A DNA stretch of 64,000 nt, taken from positions 1 through 64,000 of the forward strand of contig NZ_RCCE01000008.1 of assembly GCF_003663885.1 (NCBI RefSeq), given 5' to 3'. This document shows, piece after piece, positions 45,701-52,822 of the stretch; the first letter of the stretch is position 1, and every line of letters starts with the position of its first letter. Source of the DNA: Litoreibacter meonggei (lineage in GTDB: Bacteria > Pseudomonadota > Alphaproteobacteria > Rhodobacterales > Rhodobacteraceae). Made by a program: the position numbers and the translations under genes. The notes beneath the pieces are model-generated. The model was not told the DNA's origin, did no database searches, and saw only the letters and a list, made by a program, of their open reading frames with translations.

Positions 45701-48700
45701 AATAGACGAGCCAGCGCCAGAATTTGTCACCGTGCCTGATGTCGACGTCAGATTGCCGGTAATCGTGCCACCGATATTGCTCAGATTGCCAGCCACAGAG
45801 TTGGTGTCTCCCACGACACCGCCCGAGTTGATCGACCCGCCGTTATTGTTCACTGCTCCCGCAGTGCTCGTCAGAGTGCCAACGACGTCACCGCCCGCGC
45901 TGTTATCAAACGCGCTTGCCACGGATGCGGTCCCTTGAATCGTGCCGCCTTGGTTGTTGATCGCACTCGTGCTCAACGCATTCACGTTGCCAGTGATCGT
46001 GCCACCAACGTTGCTGACCTGTCCTCCCGCAGCACCTGCAGCGGTGCTGACATCGCCAAAAACAGTGCCTGTGTTGGCCAAAGAGCCGCCAGTCAACGCC
46101 ACACCAGGATTGGTAATGGCAGATCCGACAGTGCCCGCATTGGTGATCGTTGCCCCCGCCGCGTTAGCAACCGAAGTGGCATCCAGTGTCTGACCCGCGC
46201 CAATGTTGATCTGTGATCCGGCGCCGGAGTTGTCCACATCACCAAGGCCCGTCAGGGAGCCGGTCGTCAAATCAATTGTTCCGCCGCCCGAAACCGCGCC
46301 TGTGCCGTCGGTGCCGTTGTTCAGGTCAGAGCCCGCTCCATCCACGGTGCCTGCCGCCACTGTGATCGTGCCGGTGTTGTTGATCGCTTCGCCACCAGCC
46401 GCGTCGTCATCCGATTGCAACGTGCCGCCATTGGTAAAGGCGATCGTGCCACCCGCGTTGTTGTTGATAGCGCCCGCACCGCTCACGGTGCCGCCCCCCA
46501 ACACGTTGATCGTCATGTTGTTGTCAAGCGTACTGCCAGTTCCTTGCAGGGTGCCGGAGCCGTTCACGTTGATCGTGCCGTCATTGGTGATGGTGTCGGC
46601 GGCCAGCGTGGTGCCTGTTGCAACTTCTACAGTGTCGGTGTTGGTCAGACTTCCGGTGATCGTAGTGTCATTATTAGCGTTGAACGTCCCATTGTTGACC
46701 ACATCGCGGGTCGGGCCTGCTGGAAGAGCCGTGCCGAAGGTCGTTGTCGCGTTGGTATTGAATATTCCGTTGTTCGTCAGACCATAGCCAAGCGCCCCGC
46801 CTTGCGTCAGGGTGGCTGACGAAATCAGGTTCGCCATCTCGAAGATAACAGTAGAACCGACGGTTTGTGTCGCGCCAGCTGCCAGTTCCACAGAACCGGC
46901 GCCGCTAAAGGTCAGTGTCTGACCCGAGGTGCCGAAGCTGCCAGCGCCAGTATAGGCGTATGCGCCAGTCAAGGTGGTAGGCCCCGCTACTCCAAGCGCG
47001 CCCGAGTTGGTGATTGCGCCGGTCACGTTTACTGTGCCATTCAACGTCGCCGTGCTGCCGGTTCCGATAAGAATGCCGTTTGTTGTAACCGTGCCGTTGG
47101 TGATGGAGCCGCTCAACCCGTTGGCAAGATCAAGGCCACCGATGGAGCCGTCGGTCAAAGAGAACGTGCCCGCGTCAATATCAACCGTATTGGTGACAAC
47201 AGATGTGGCCCCGGTGATCGTGGTCGAGCCGCCCACGGTCTGGTTGACTGCGCCCACGGTCGCGCCCGAAATCGTAACTGCCCCGCCTGCGTTGTTTACG
47301 GCATTGGCGACGCTGGAAGCCCCATCAAGTTCAACGGCAATGCCGCTGGCGACATTCAGATTGTTGGCCACATCGAAGTTTACGTCGCCAGATAAAACTG
47401 TGCCCGTGTTCAGCGCCACATCGACGGCGTCAATATCTAGACTGCCACCTGCGACGGTTACGTTGCCAGAGTTGGTGAAGGTGCTGACGCCGGAAATCAC
47501 ATTCGCGCCAGAGGTGTTGGTGATCGTACCGCCAATGTTGTCCAAAGCGCCCGCGACAACAGTGTCAGCCGTCACGTTAATCTGATCGCCAGACGCCACA
47601 TTGGTAATGCCACCACCGAAAGAGCCACCCGCAAGGTTTAGAACGTTGTTGTTTCTAATTTCTGTAGCGTTGATCGACGCGCCAGCGCTGTTGGTTAGTG
47701 TGCCGGATGTGCGGACAATCACATTACTGGCACTCGTGATGGTGCCATCATTTGTGTAGCTGCCGTAAATGTCGACATTGCCAGACGTCGTGGTCAGGTT
47801 CACCGTCCCGGTGGACGAGGTGCCTGTATTCATCCTGATGGTGCCCGCCTGAACCGTCACCGAACCCGACCCCGCGTTGATGTCGCCGGTGTTGGTGAAA
47901 GAGGTGGCACCAGAAATCACGGAAGTCGCGTTCGTCGCGTTGGTAATGTTACCCGCGTTATTTAGTCCGCCAGTTAGCGTCGCGTCCCCAGCGACATCCA
48001 GCGTGGCGTTTGCTCGGTTTATGACTACCGCAAGGGCCCCGCCATTCAGCGTCACGTTACCAAAGTTGCTGATCGCGCCGCCAACCGTAGCGCCAGATTC
48101 AATTGTTAGATTGTCATTTCTTGCGTTGCCAACCGTGCCCGTAACGTTAGCACCGTTCTCCAAGTTGATGGTGCTAACAACCGTAGTCCCGGTATTCGCA
48201 ACACTTGCCACCGTGCCAGACACATTGATGGTCCCGTTCGACGTAGTGCCATTCGAGACAGCCCCTGCCGAACCTTCGATGTTGACGACACCCGCAGCCC
48301 CGCCGGTGTTAGATACATCGCCCGCCGAACCGGTGGCGCCAATCGTTACAGTCCCGCTACCGCTGTTGGTTACGGTAGATGTAGACGCACCGTTCAATGT
48401 CAGCTGTGTGCCGTTGTTTATGATACCGCCACCCGCGGTGACTGCGTTATCGAATGTTACGGTACCGGTGCCGTTATTTGTGATGGTGCCAATCCCGGGG
48501 CTGCTGAACCCAAGGGCAGTCACACTATTGCCGAATGTCAGGTCACCGGCACCCGAAATAGCAAAGCTACCTCCCGACATCGTTGCGTTAATTGTGGAAT
48601 TTGTGTTCACGATTAACGACTCGTCGCCAGCAACCGAGTTATCGAAACCCAGCGTGAACGCGTTACCGACGATCGTTGTATTCCCGTTCAGGGTCATATT

Positions 48701-49018
48701 CCCGACCGTAATGTTTTCGAGAAGCGTTACCGTGTATGTGCCCGGTGAAAAGACCACATCATCTAGCTGATCAAACCCCGGTGCGCCCGGGCCAACAGGA
48801 ACCCAGTTACCGTCGTTCGCCCCGGTATCCCAAATCCCGCTTTCGCCTGCTGTCACAGTCCCACCAAGACCGATCCATTGAGCATCCTGCGCAAGCGATG
48901 GGTGAGTTCCCGTCACAGCGATCAGCGCTAAAACCGCGAGAGCCGAAGTGGTCGAGCGTAATGGCAACTTTGAACGGAAACATGAGTGCATAAAAGTTTG
49001 GGAATTTGAAACGAACAT
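39734..49018 (-). CDS. Giant repeat-rich type V autotransporter adhesin
   Basis: A 3,094-residue protein. The extended N-terminus and hydrophobic stretch (SALAVLALIAVTG), with cleavage near SLAQ (residue 44), form a signal peptide; a later ATG at 48991 is an alternative start. The passenger (about 45-2780) is a long series of short, Gly/Thr/Asn-rich beta-helix-type repeats of the kind G(T/S)-V-N-GT-. The autotransporter barrel (about 2785-3094) begins GTWGRFVGG and ends in the outer-membrane signature phenylalanine (LRLQF). It should sit on the cell surface and mediate adhesion or aggregation. The DUF4123 gene follows after 4 bases. Long stop-free frames on the opposite strand are shadows of the repeats. 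Confidence 0.92.
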   Translation of the reverse strand: MFVSNSQTFMHSCFRSKLPLRSTTSALAVLALIAVTGTHPSLAQDAQWIGLGGTVTAGESGIWDTGANDGNWVPVGPGAPGFDQLDDVVFSPGTYTVTLLENITVGNMTLNGNTTIVGNAFTLGFDNSVAGDESLIVNTNSTINATMSGGSFAISGAGDLTFGNSVTALGFSSPGIGTITNNGTGTVTFDNAVTAGGGIINNGTQLTLNGASTSTVTNSGSGTVTIGATGSAGDVSNTGGAAGVVNIEGSAGAVSNGTTSNGTINVSGTVASVANTGTTVVSTINLENGANVTGTVGNARNDNLTIESGATVGGAISNFGNVTLNGGALAVVINRANATLDVAGDATLTGGLNNAGNITNATNATSVISGATSFTNTGDINAGSGSVTVQAGTIRMNTGTSSTGTVNLTTTSGNVDIYGSYTNDGTITSASNVIVRTSGTLTNSAGASINATEIRNNNVLNLAGGSFGGGITNVASGDQINVTADTVVAGALDNIGGTITNTSGANVISGVSTFTNSGNVTVAGGSLDIDAVDVALNTGTVLSGDVNFDVANNLNVASGIAVELDGASSVANAVNNAGGAVTISGATVGAVNQTVGGSTTITGATSVVTNTVDIDAGTFSLTDGSIGGLDLANGLSGSITNGTVTTNGILIGTGSTATLNGTVNVTGAITNSGALGVAGPTTLTGAYAYTGAGSFGTSGQTLTFSGAGSVELAAGATQTVGSTVIFEMANLISSATLTQGGALGYGLTNNGIFNTNATTTFGTALPAGPTRDVVNNGTFNANNDTTITGSLTNTDTVEVATGTTLAADTITNDGTINVNGSGTLQGTGSTLDNNMTINVLGGGTVSGAGAINNNAGGTIAFTNGGTLQSDDDAAGGEAINNTGTITVAAGTVDGAGSDLNNGTDGTGAVSGGGTIDLTTGSLTGLGDVDNSGAGSQINIGAGQTLDATSVANAAGATITNAGTVGSAITNPGVALTGGSLANTGTVFGDVSTAAGAAGGQVSNVGGTITGNVNALSTSAINNQGGTIQGTASVASAFDNSAGGDVVGTLTSTAGAVNNNGGSINSGGVVGDTNSVAGNLSNIGGTITGNLTSTSGTVTNSGAGSSITGNVAATAAVDNSGGGSIGGNVTTTSGGLNNAGGSVTGNATVAGTSNNTGGSIGGNLTNTAGTFTNGSGGSVGGTTTINNGTVVASGGTFGGDVTVNSGASATFTVEQNTTINGDVTNNGTVNNAGAAAAVELTVAGTNGANGTFTNDGNLTDASGNGLTVTSNSIVLDSNSNVSAGVTLNGNVSNAGSQDIAADLTGNLIVAAGGDTDIVAGIAANGFDITNNGDLTVEAAGSVSGVRSLDNNSTFTVDGDVTVDGSNGPTTTTGLAAGEFANDGTTNIAAGTTLTAVTISNNSGSINLLGAGASLVGTGNTLNNSSALNVADGGIVSDAGAINNNTGGGVIAFAGGGTINADSDNVGGEALNNTGSITTAGTVSTITVGDGTADLLNNTGGGTINIGAGDTFGGAAVTLSNTGAGSQIDIGNGSTLVVDTFTNTSGATINNDGTITQTAAVVTNGAGGVFNNTANGTTGNFVNGGTASNAGTMGDVTNNASSTFTATGASTQGDVSNLGTANLDGGTAVNVNQGTGATGTLAIGNTGTAFAVSGALTADDGTTIVGTDGTITGTTTVGDAVGAAGSAIVNSSGTLTGAATVNSDGTLNVNGGTASSVQVTNNGSASVGTTGTAASVTGTLQIDEGQVAVGDDGMVGGLTTVGDGAGGTATASIASTGDLAAVIVNADGSADLNGGSADSVQVDGGTGSLGNTGTAAQIDTTLVVNDGTFTVGTDGDVVGVTTVGDAAGAANSANVVSAGDLAAVNVVSDGNLDVNGGTAGAVAVDAGTVTNAGTMASLTATNGATVTNEGAGVVSGALSNTSSAVDNQGTVASYDQSGAGATGTNSGAITGVAAVNIGTLTQTAGSIGTGDVAAGTTLDIDGGTVTTLDNEGTTTNAGTITTANNTGATASLTNEAAGAISGLTTNQGTLVNAGTMAGLNQNTFGTATTANTGSITGPVDLDTGTITQTGAAASMGATDVAAGTTLNANDGTVGAVTTAGTTIIGNGDAVAATADSLTVNGGVTTVGTDGTVTNASTVAAGAQLDSTGALGAVANAGTLNVDAGTAGDITNTNIANVDLGASAGAITNSGTFVNDGTVASIADNSGGTFANTGTVTTTANVTGGTLTNTGAVTGATTVSGAGTVNSTGSLGDVTNTGAILNINDGTAGVVTSTGTTLIGDGGTANSTVVAALNVGGGVTTVGADGQVTGATNITAGQVDSTGNLGAVTNAGILNVDAGTAGAITNSGTANVDAGTTVGTVSNSGTLTADGTLASLNNTATATVSATGVVTGATVNNGGTLDTSGTLATVDNQAGTVNVNAGTTGAITNAADLNLIAGTVASVTQSGGDTNNAANITGDVTVNGGNLDNSSTIGGNVATAAGATASNTGTIAGNVTNAGTLTSSGIVTGSVASSGTANLSGTVGALDNSGALDVVGALAITGAGTNSGTLNLAGGESITTGAGFTNTNATAGGFVVEGTINGGTTNTGAMLSNAGTFNGGLTNSGTITTAGGFTVASGGMVHNGTVEMTNGVTTDQVNIAGGMSGTGVFNLDANLDSSAPGGLNSDTIVVTGGATTGSYVLNFNTIGAGTPSIADPAVLVFDVDDSFGAAGNNFSFGASGLPPSGGQVVFGLFQNGAGDLSLAAQPNPGIGAIAGNVVLTQSLIGTVINRPSSPFVSGLAYEDDDSCGAGTWGRFVGGSAEVSGATQNAVSNISSTIDAKYYGLQVGGDWGCFNGTFGGWDLAFGGIFGVNQGTTTQPVFAVNQNNATQVTNTVTSITDGDFRQTYAGLYLAAAKGALSADLQVRTEQTDYEFTNTAVVAGSALGLTNSTLKTKALTVSGALSYSIPLQQSGLTFVPTAGFGLTQTKAATLTFTDGATLQTQDSTTAIGFVGGTLAKTFFGDDGTSATNIFATGTYYNDFGKERRSVYTDAGGASQNLTSENLGAYGELSMGVNYVKIIDEGKFGAAKQMNASIRADGRFSGSVSSYGVTAQLRLQF
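43370..44020. repeat. Tandem ~250-bp repeats inside the autotransporter gene
   Basis: Units at about 43769-44020 (84 codons), 43523-43768 (82 codons) and a shorter one at about 43370-43522. Each encodes TTVGD-G/A-A-G at its start and LNVNGGTA- or DLNGGSA-like stretches further on. Boundaries are approximate. They are diverged, hence old, compared with the simpler short repeats around them. Confidence 0.6.
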
Positions 49019-49114
49019 TTAAAATAGCTCCGGATAACGCATTGTCGGAAGCTCGCACAGATGTGACGTTTGTTCAACAGTCAGGCAATATCTCGCCTAA
49101 ATTAGGGGTCTATT

Positions 49115-49150
49115 AATCACTCCTGTTGACGTGGAGCCACACGGGTGATT
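49115..49150. other. Imperfect inverted repeat with T-run between rep and autotransporter
   Basis: AATCAC (49115-49120) pairs with GTGATT (49145-49150), and the arms extend imperfectly inward. Six T residues finish the right arm on the plus strand. It may be a terminator acting on plus-strand antisense transcription or part of an RNA regulator. The remaining 49019-49197 gap shows no gene. Confidence 0.35.
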
Positions 49151-49197
49151 TTTTCGTTTATTATCAATGAATTATTCGGTGTCGTCGAATCGCACTG

Positions 49198-50046
49198 TTA
49201 CGAACTCGACGACAATGAAACCCTTGGAACTGGATTTTGCACGGCCTTTGCCTCTACTGCAGCGGCATCCTGAATAAATCGAAAAAGATGCGTGACAATG
49301 TAGCCAGCGACAAAAGCATTCGGCGCGAGAAGGTTTAACTCTCCCGCAGCCGCGCGCCCCTCCTTCAATTTTGCAAACCAGCTTTCATAAAGTTCCGGAT
49401 GGGTTTGCTGCAATCGCCGGGCAACTGCTGGCCATCCTTGCGCCCCTTCCGGTACCGCACTCAGCGGCACCACTTTTGGGGTCGCCGCGGCAAAGTCCAC
49501 TTTTACCACCCGGCGCGCACCCGACATCTCCTCCATGCGATCGGCGAAGTCGGGACCTACGGCGGGCCAACATGCTTGGGTGTTCTCGTAGATGCGGGCA
49601 TAGTTCAGGCGGTAGGCCCCTACCCTGCCCCGCACACCGGCACGTAGACACATGATCCAGCCATCTTGGGTCAATCGTTTCATTTCCCGTTTGACCGTCC
49701 GCTCGTTCACCGCCCAAAGCCGCGCCAGCTCGGCTTGCCCAATCGACACTTCGTCCAACCGCCAGTTGTAGCGCGCCGTCACCATAGCGCTCAGCCGCAT
49801 CAGCGACGTCTGCACCGTTGGGCTGCCATGAAGCCCCGCGACCCCAAGCGCCGTCAGCAAATCATATTTCAAAGACCCCGCCTGAGGGCCTGTCAGCTTC
49901 TTAAGTTCCACGATACCATGCCTGTCACCTAGCGCCGGTCCAAGTCGTCCGGCCTTTTGCCTCAAAGCCTTAGCGGCCCTTTGCACCTTCTTTGGATGCG
50001 ATTCTGCTTGAGGATGACAAAGGCACGATTTCCCGTTTTCTGTCAA
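49198..50046 (-). CDS. DnaA-like plasmid replication initiator
   Basis: A protein of about 282 residues. Residues 75-130 form a winged-helix unit (SLMRLSAMVTARYNWRLDEVSIGQ...RTVKREMKRLTQDGWI). The C-terminal part, 204-262 (GWPAVARRLQQ, LYESWFAKL, LNLLAPNAFVAGYI), resembles the N-terminal domain of DnaA. This combination is the DnaA-like replicase class of Rhodobacterales plasmids, always next to parAB. It initiates replication at the adjacent origin region. The start is uncertain: no ATG exists in the first 80 codons, and TTG 50046 is the best candidate, with weak support. It is transcribed away from parA. Confidence 0.85.
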   Translation of the reverse strand: MTENGKSCLCHPQAESHPKKVQRAAKALRQKAGRLGPALGDRHGIVELKKLTGPQAGSLKYDLLTALGVAGLHGSPTVQTSLMRLSAMVTARYNWRLDEVSIGQAELARLWAVNERTVKREMKRLTQDGWIMCLRAGVRGRVGAYRLNYARIYENTQACWPAVGPDFADRMEEMSGARRVVKVDFAAATPKVVPLSAVPEGAQGWPAVARRLQQTHPELYESWFAKLKEGRAAAGELNLLAPNAFVAGYIVTHLFRFIQDAAAVEAKAVQNPVPRVSLSSSS

Positions 50047-50340
50047 CAGGTTTGCAAGAACGGGATTATCTTCAAATCTTCCAAATCAAAAAGAAAATAT
50101 AGGTATATTGGTGAAGGGGGACATAACTGCTGTCACCCTATTTAGTGTCTGCTGTCACCTTATTCCGGCTCTGTCGAGAGAAGGTGTCACCATATCTAGC
50201 GTCCGGACTCGCGCTGAATCCTGAAAATCCCGCAAATTCGCCGAATCGATGAAAAACGCGATATTTCTGAAATTGGGTTTTGCCTGTTTCGCATTTTCCC
50301 GTTATTCAGCAGAAAACGTACAAAAACAAGAGCAGGCATT
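50047..50340. other. Origin region (putative) between rep and parA
   Basis: No gene is visible in these 294 bases. An AT-rich stretch (50071-50110) suitable for strand opening lies next to three repeats of TGTCACC-N-TAT. This arrangement, between a divergent initiator gene and parAB, is that of an iteron-type plasmid origin. The promoters of rep and parA must also lie here, but I cannot fix them. Confidence 0.6.
50131..50195 (+). repeat. Three iteron-like direct repeats
   Basis: TGTCACCCTAT (50131-50141), TGTCACCTTAT (50153-50163) and TGTCACCATAT (50185-50195) are identical except for one base. The start-to-start distances are 22 and 32 bp, close to two and three helical turns, so the sites face the same side of the DNA. 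The first two also share the preceding CTGC. They are likely binding sites of the DnaA-like initiator. Confidence 0.65.
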
Positions 50341-51645
50341 ATGAGAGACCATTCAGACCTTCAAGACATGAACGAACGCTCCCTCGCGCAGCAGACTGCT
50401 GTGCGCCGCGCGACCTTCTCGCCGGGGGAAACCAAGACGCTGCGCCCCTTCTCCATCTGGGAAATCTCCCAGTTCATGTTCGACGTCCCCGCCGACACGC
50501 TGCGCAAGAAGCTGGCGGACGACCCGTCCCTGCCCCAGGGCGAGACCCAAGAGGACGGTCGCCAGCGCTGGTTTACCCTTGAGGAGATCAACGAGCTGCG
50601 TCTGCGCATCAAGTTCCGCGGCAAGAACCTGAAGCCCGAGCGCCCCAAGGGCCGCGCGATGCGGGTGGCGGTCAGCAACTTTAAGGGCGGCGTTGGCAAA
50701 ACGGTCGTCGCCCAACACCTCGCCAATGCCGCCGCGCTCGACGGCTACCGCGTGCTGTGCATCGACTTCGACCCGCAGGCGACGTTGACCCACTCCATGG
50801 GCCTCAACGAGGTGAAGGAGACCAACACCGTCTGGGGCATCATGTGCCGCGATCTGTGCCGCGAGGCGGACCGGATCACGGAGAGCTATGACGACCCCGA
50901 CGACTGCCCCTACCCTTCTTCGGATGAGTTGCCCGAGGATGTTCAATCCATTGGCGCGCAACGGTTCCAAGACTTCATCCAGCCCACCTGCTGGCCGACC
51001 ATCGACATCATCCCAAGCTGCGCCAACGCGGCCTTTGTCGAATTCGCCTCCGCGCAATACCGCTCGCTCCACAAAGCATGGAGCTTCTTCGGCTGCGTTG
51101 CCCGCTACCTTGATGAGTTGCCGGACGACCAGTACGACCTGATCATTTTTGACTGCCCGCCCGCCATCGGCTATCAGTCGCTGAACGCCGCTTTCGCCGC
51201 CGATATCCTCTATATCCCCTCCGGCCCCGGCTACTGGGAATACGACTCCACGACCTCCTATCTGGGCCAGTTGGGCGACGCGATGCAGGACATTTCCGAA
51301 GGCTTCGCGACGCTCGCAGAGGACGCAGGGTTAACGCTTCCCAAACGCTTCCATGATGTACGCCTCCTCATGACGCGCTTTGAAAATACCAACCCGCTGC
51401 ACCTCGCCATGATGGATGCCTTTCGCAACGTGTTCGGGGCGGATGTCTGCGCGAACCCGATCGAGATGACCCGCGCGGTGGAGCAATCGGGCCGCTTCCA
51501 GATGAGCGTCTATGAGCAGGATTACCGGCAAATGACCCGCGAAACGTGGAAGCGTGCGCGGCAAAGTTTTGACCGCGCCTATGATGAATTCCGCAACACT
51601 CTGCTGGCCTCGTGGAAGCGCCAGTCCGAGCAAGGAAAGGATTGA
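50341..51645 (+). CDS. parA: Plasmid partition ATPase ParA
   Basis: A 434-residue ParA of the large type. An N-terminal MerR-like helix-turn-helix region (about 38-90, RWFTLEEINELR) precedes the ATPase, with deviant Walker A KGGVGKT at 115-121, the IDFDPQATLT motif and DLIIFDCPPAIG. It moves plasmid copies together with ParB and probably represses its own promoter through the N-terminal domain. AGCAGG upstream of the ATG is a fair ribosome binding site. parB follows after 4 bases. Confidence 0.95.
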   Translation: MRDHSDLQDMNERSLAQQTAVRRATFSPGETKTLRPFSIWEISQFMFDVPADTLRKKLADDPSLPQGETQEDGRQRWFTLEEINELRLRIKFRGKNLKPERPKGRAMRVAVSNFKGGVGKTVVAQHLANAAALDGYRVLCIDFDPQATLTHSMGLNEVKETNTVWGIMCRDLCREADRITESYDDPDDCPYPSSDELPEDVQSIGAQRFQDFIQPTCWPTIDIIPSCANAAFVEFASAQYRSLHKAWSFFGCVARYLDELPDDQYDLIIFDCPPAIGYQSLNAAFAADILYIPSGPGYWEYDSTTSYLGQLGDAMQDISEGFATLAEDAGLTLPKRFHDVRLLMTRFENTNPLHLAMMDAFRNVFGADVCANPIEMTRAVEQSGRFQMSVYEQDYRQMTRETWKRARQSFDRAYDEFRNTLLASWKRQSEQGKD

Positions 51646-51649
51646 CCCC

Positions 51650-52720
51650 ATGACACGCGACAACAAATTCGGCTTCGCGCCGCTGGAAACCAAGTCGATG
51701 AAACCCCGCGAACGCTCCGTTGGTCCGATGGGGGCCGCGGTGCGCGACGCCGCCGAGAACCTGACCGAGAGCACCGAGGCAAAGGTGGAGCAGCGCCGCC
51801 AGAATGCCGAGGACGCCAAAGCCTTCCGGGCCGCCGCCGACGAGGGCCGTGTGCTGGAGCGTGTAGCGCTCGCCGAGGTCCACACCGACGACCTGCCGCG
51901 CGACCGTCTGGAGCTGGACGCGGTGGCCCAAAGCGACGAGATGGAGGAGCTGAAAGCCTCGATCATGGCGCGGGGGCAGAAGGAACCGGTAGAGCTTTAT
52001 CGCGGCGAAGACGGGCGCTTGCAGTTGAAGAAAGGCTGGCGCCGGTTCACCGCGCTGTCGCAGCTGTTCGCAGAGACTGGCGACGACGCTTATGCGGGCA
52101 TCATCGCGCGGATTGCGCGGGCCGACGACAACCGCCTAACTCGCTATATCGACATGGTCGAGGAGAACGTGGTCCGCGAGGATCTGACCTTTGCCGAAAT
52201 GGCGCAGGTGGCGATCACCGCCGCGAACGATCCGCAGGTGGACGAGCCATCGGCGGACGTGCTGGTGGGGCGGCTCTATGGGGCGCTGCATAAGATGAAG
52301 AAGTCCTACATCCGCAGCTTCGTGACGCTGCTCGACGCGCTGGAAGGCGACTTGACGTGGCCCAAATCGGTGCCGCGCAATCTGGGCGTGGACGCCGCAC
52401 GGGCGCTGAAAGCGGGGCAGGGGAGCGTGAGTGATCTGCGCACCAGTCTGTCCGTCGCGTCGACACCGGAGGCACAGAACGCGGTGCTGGCGGATTTCGC
52501 GGGCGGGTCTGCTCCGGTCGCCAAGCCTGCGCCGAAAGCCCCCAAGCAGAAGTTCGAGTTCCATGTCGGCCAAACCAAGGTGACCGCCCGTCAGGGGGAA
52601 TGCCGCATCGTGTCCAAGCAGGATTATGCGTCGATCCCCAAGGCGCAGTTGCAGCGGGCGATCAAGGCGTTCGAAGACGCGTTGAAGGAGGAGGGCAAGC
52701 CCTCCATCAAGAGCCTCTAG
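51650..52720 (+). CDS. parB: Plasmid partition protein ParB
   Basis: A 356-residue ParB/RepB-type protein. The ParB N-terminal domain (about 60-165) contains SIMARGQKEPVELY, LKKGWRRFTAL and NVVREDLTFAEMA, followed by a helix-turn-helix-rich region (165-250, KKSYIRSFVTLLDAL). The ATG at 51650 has AAGGAAAGG upstream. A longer frame to 51554 lies within parA and is rejected. The protein would bind a parS site; an 18-bp palindrome immediately after the stop is a candidate. Confidence 0.94.
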   Translation: MTRDNKFGFAPLETKSMKPRERSVGPMGAAVRDAAENLTESTEAKVEQRRQNAEDAKAFRAAADEGRVLERVALAEVHTDDLPRDRLELDAVAQSDEMEELKASIMARGQKEPVELYRGEDGRLQLKKGWRRFTALSQLFAETGDDAYAGIIARIARADDNRLTRYIDMVEENVVREDLTFAEMAQVAITAANDPQVDEPSADVLVGRLYGALHKMKKSYIRSFVTLLDALEGDLTWPKSVPRNLGVDAARALKAGQGSVSDLRTSLSVASTPEAQNAVLADFAGGSAPVAKPAPKAPKQKFEFHVGQTKVTARQGECRIVSKQDYASIPKAQLQRAIKAFEDALKEEGKPSIKSL

Positions 52721-52738
52721 GGTAACCCATGGGTTACC
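52721..52738. promoter_or_regulatory. Perfect 18-bp palindrome after parB, candidate parS
   Basis: GGTAACCC-AT-GGGTTACC is a perfect palindrome that begins directly after the parB stop codon. It is too symmetric and lacks a T-run for a normal terminator. Partition sites of this size usually lie next to parAB. I saw no second perfect copy in the window. Confidence 0.5.
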
Positions 52739-52766
52739 GTTTGGGGTGTTTGAGGGAATTATTCGC

Positions 52767-52807
52767 GCTAATCAAATCAAAATGGGCTGGTTTTTGATTT
52801 GATTAGC
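52767..52807. promoter_or_regulatory. Perfect 16-bp inverted repeat upstream of fic, candidate operator
   Basis: The arms 52767-52782 and 52792-52807 are exact reverse complements, AT-rich, and separated by 9 bases. The repeat ends 15 bases before the fic start codon, so it would overlap the promoter or the leader. The Fic protein carries a C-terminal DNA-binding-like region, which fits autoregulation. Confidence 0.55.
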
Positions 52808-52822
52808 CGATAGAAGCACCTC

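Noticed and set aside
41139-45938. Long plus-strand open frames (up to 760 codons) opposite the autotransporter
   Set aside because: They mirror the repeats of the minus-strand gene, consist of Pro/Val/Thr/Arg-rich repeats, and lack start signals. They arise because the repeats avoid stops in other frames.
43370-47600. Repeats resembling a CRISPR array
   Set aside because: The repeats are coding, of variable length, without uniform spacers, and continue one open frame with signal peptide and barrel.
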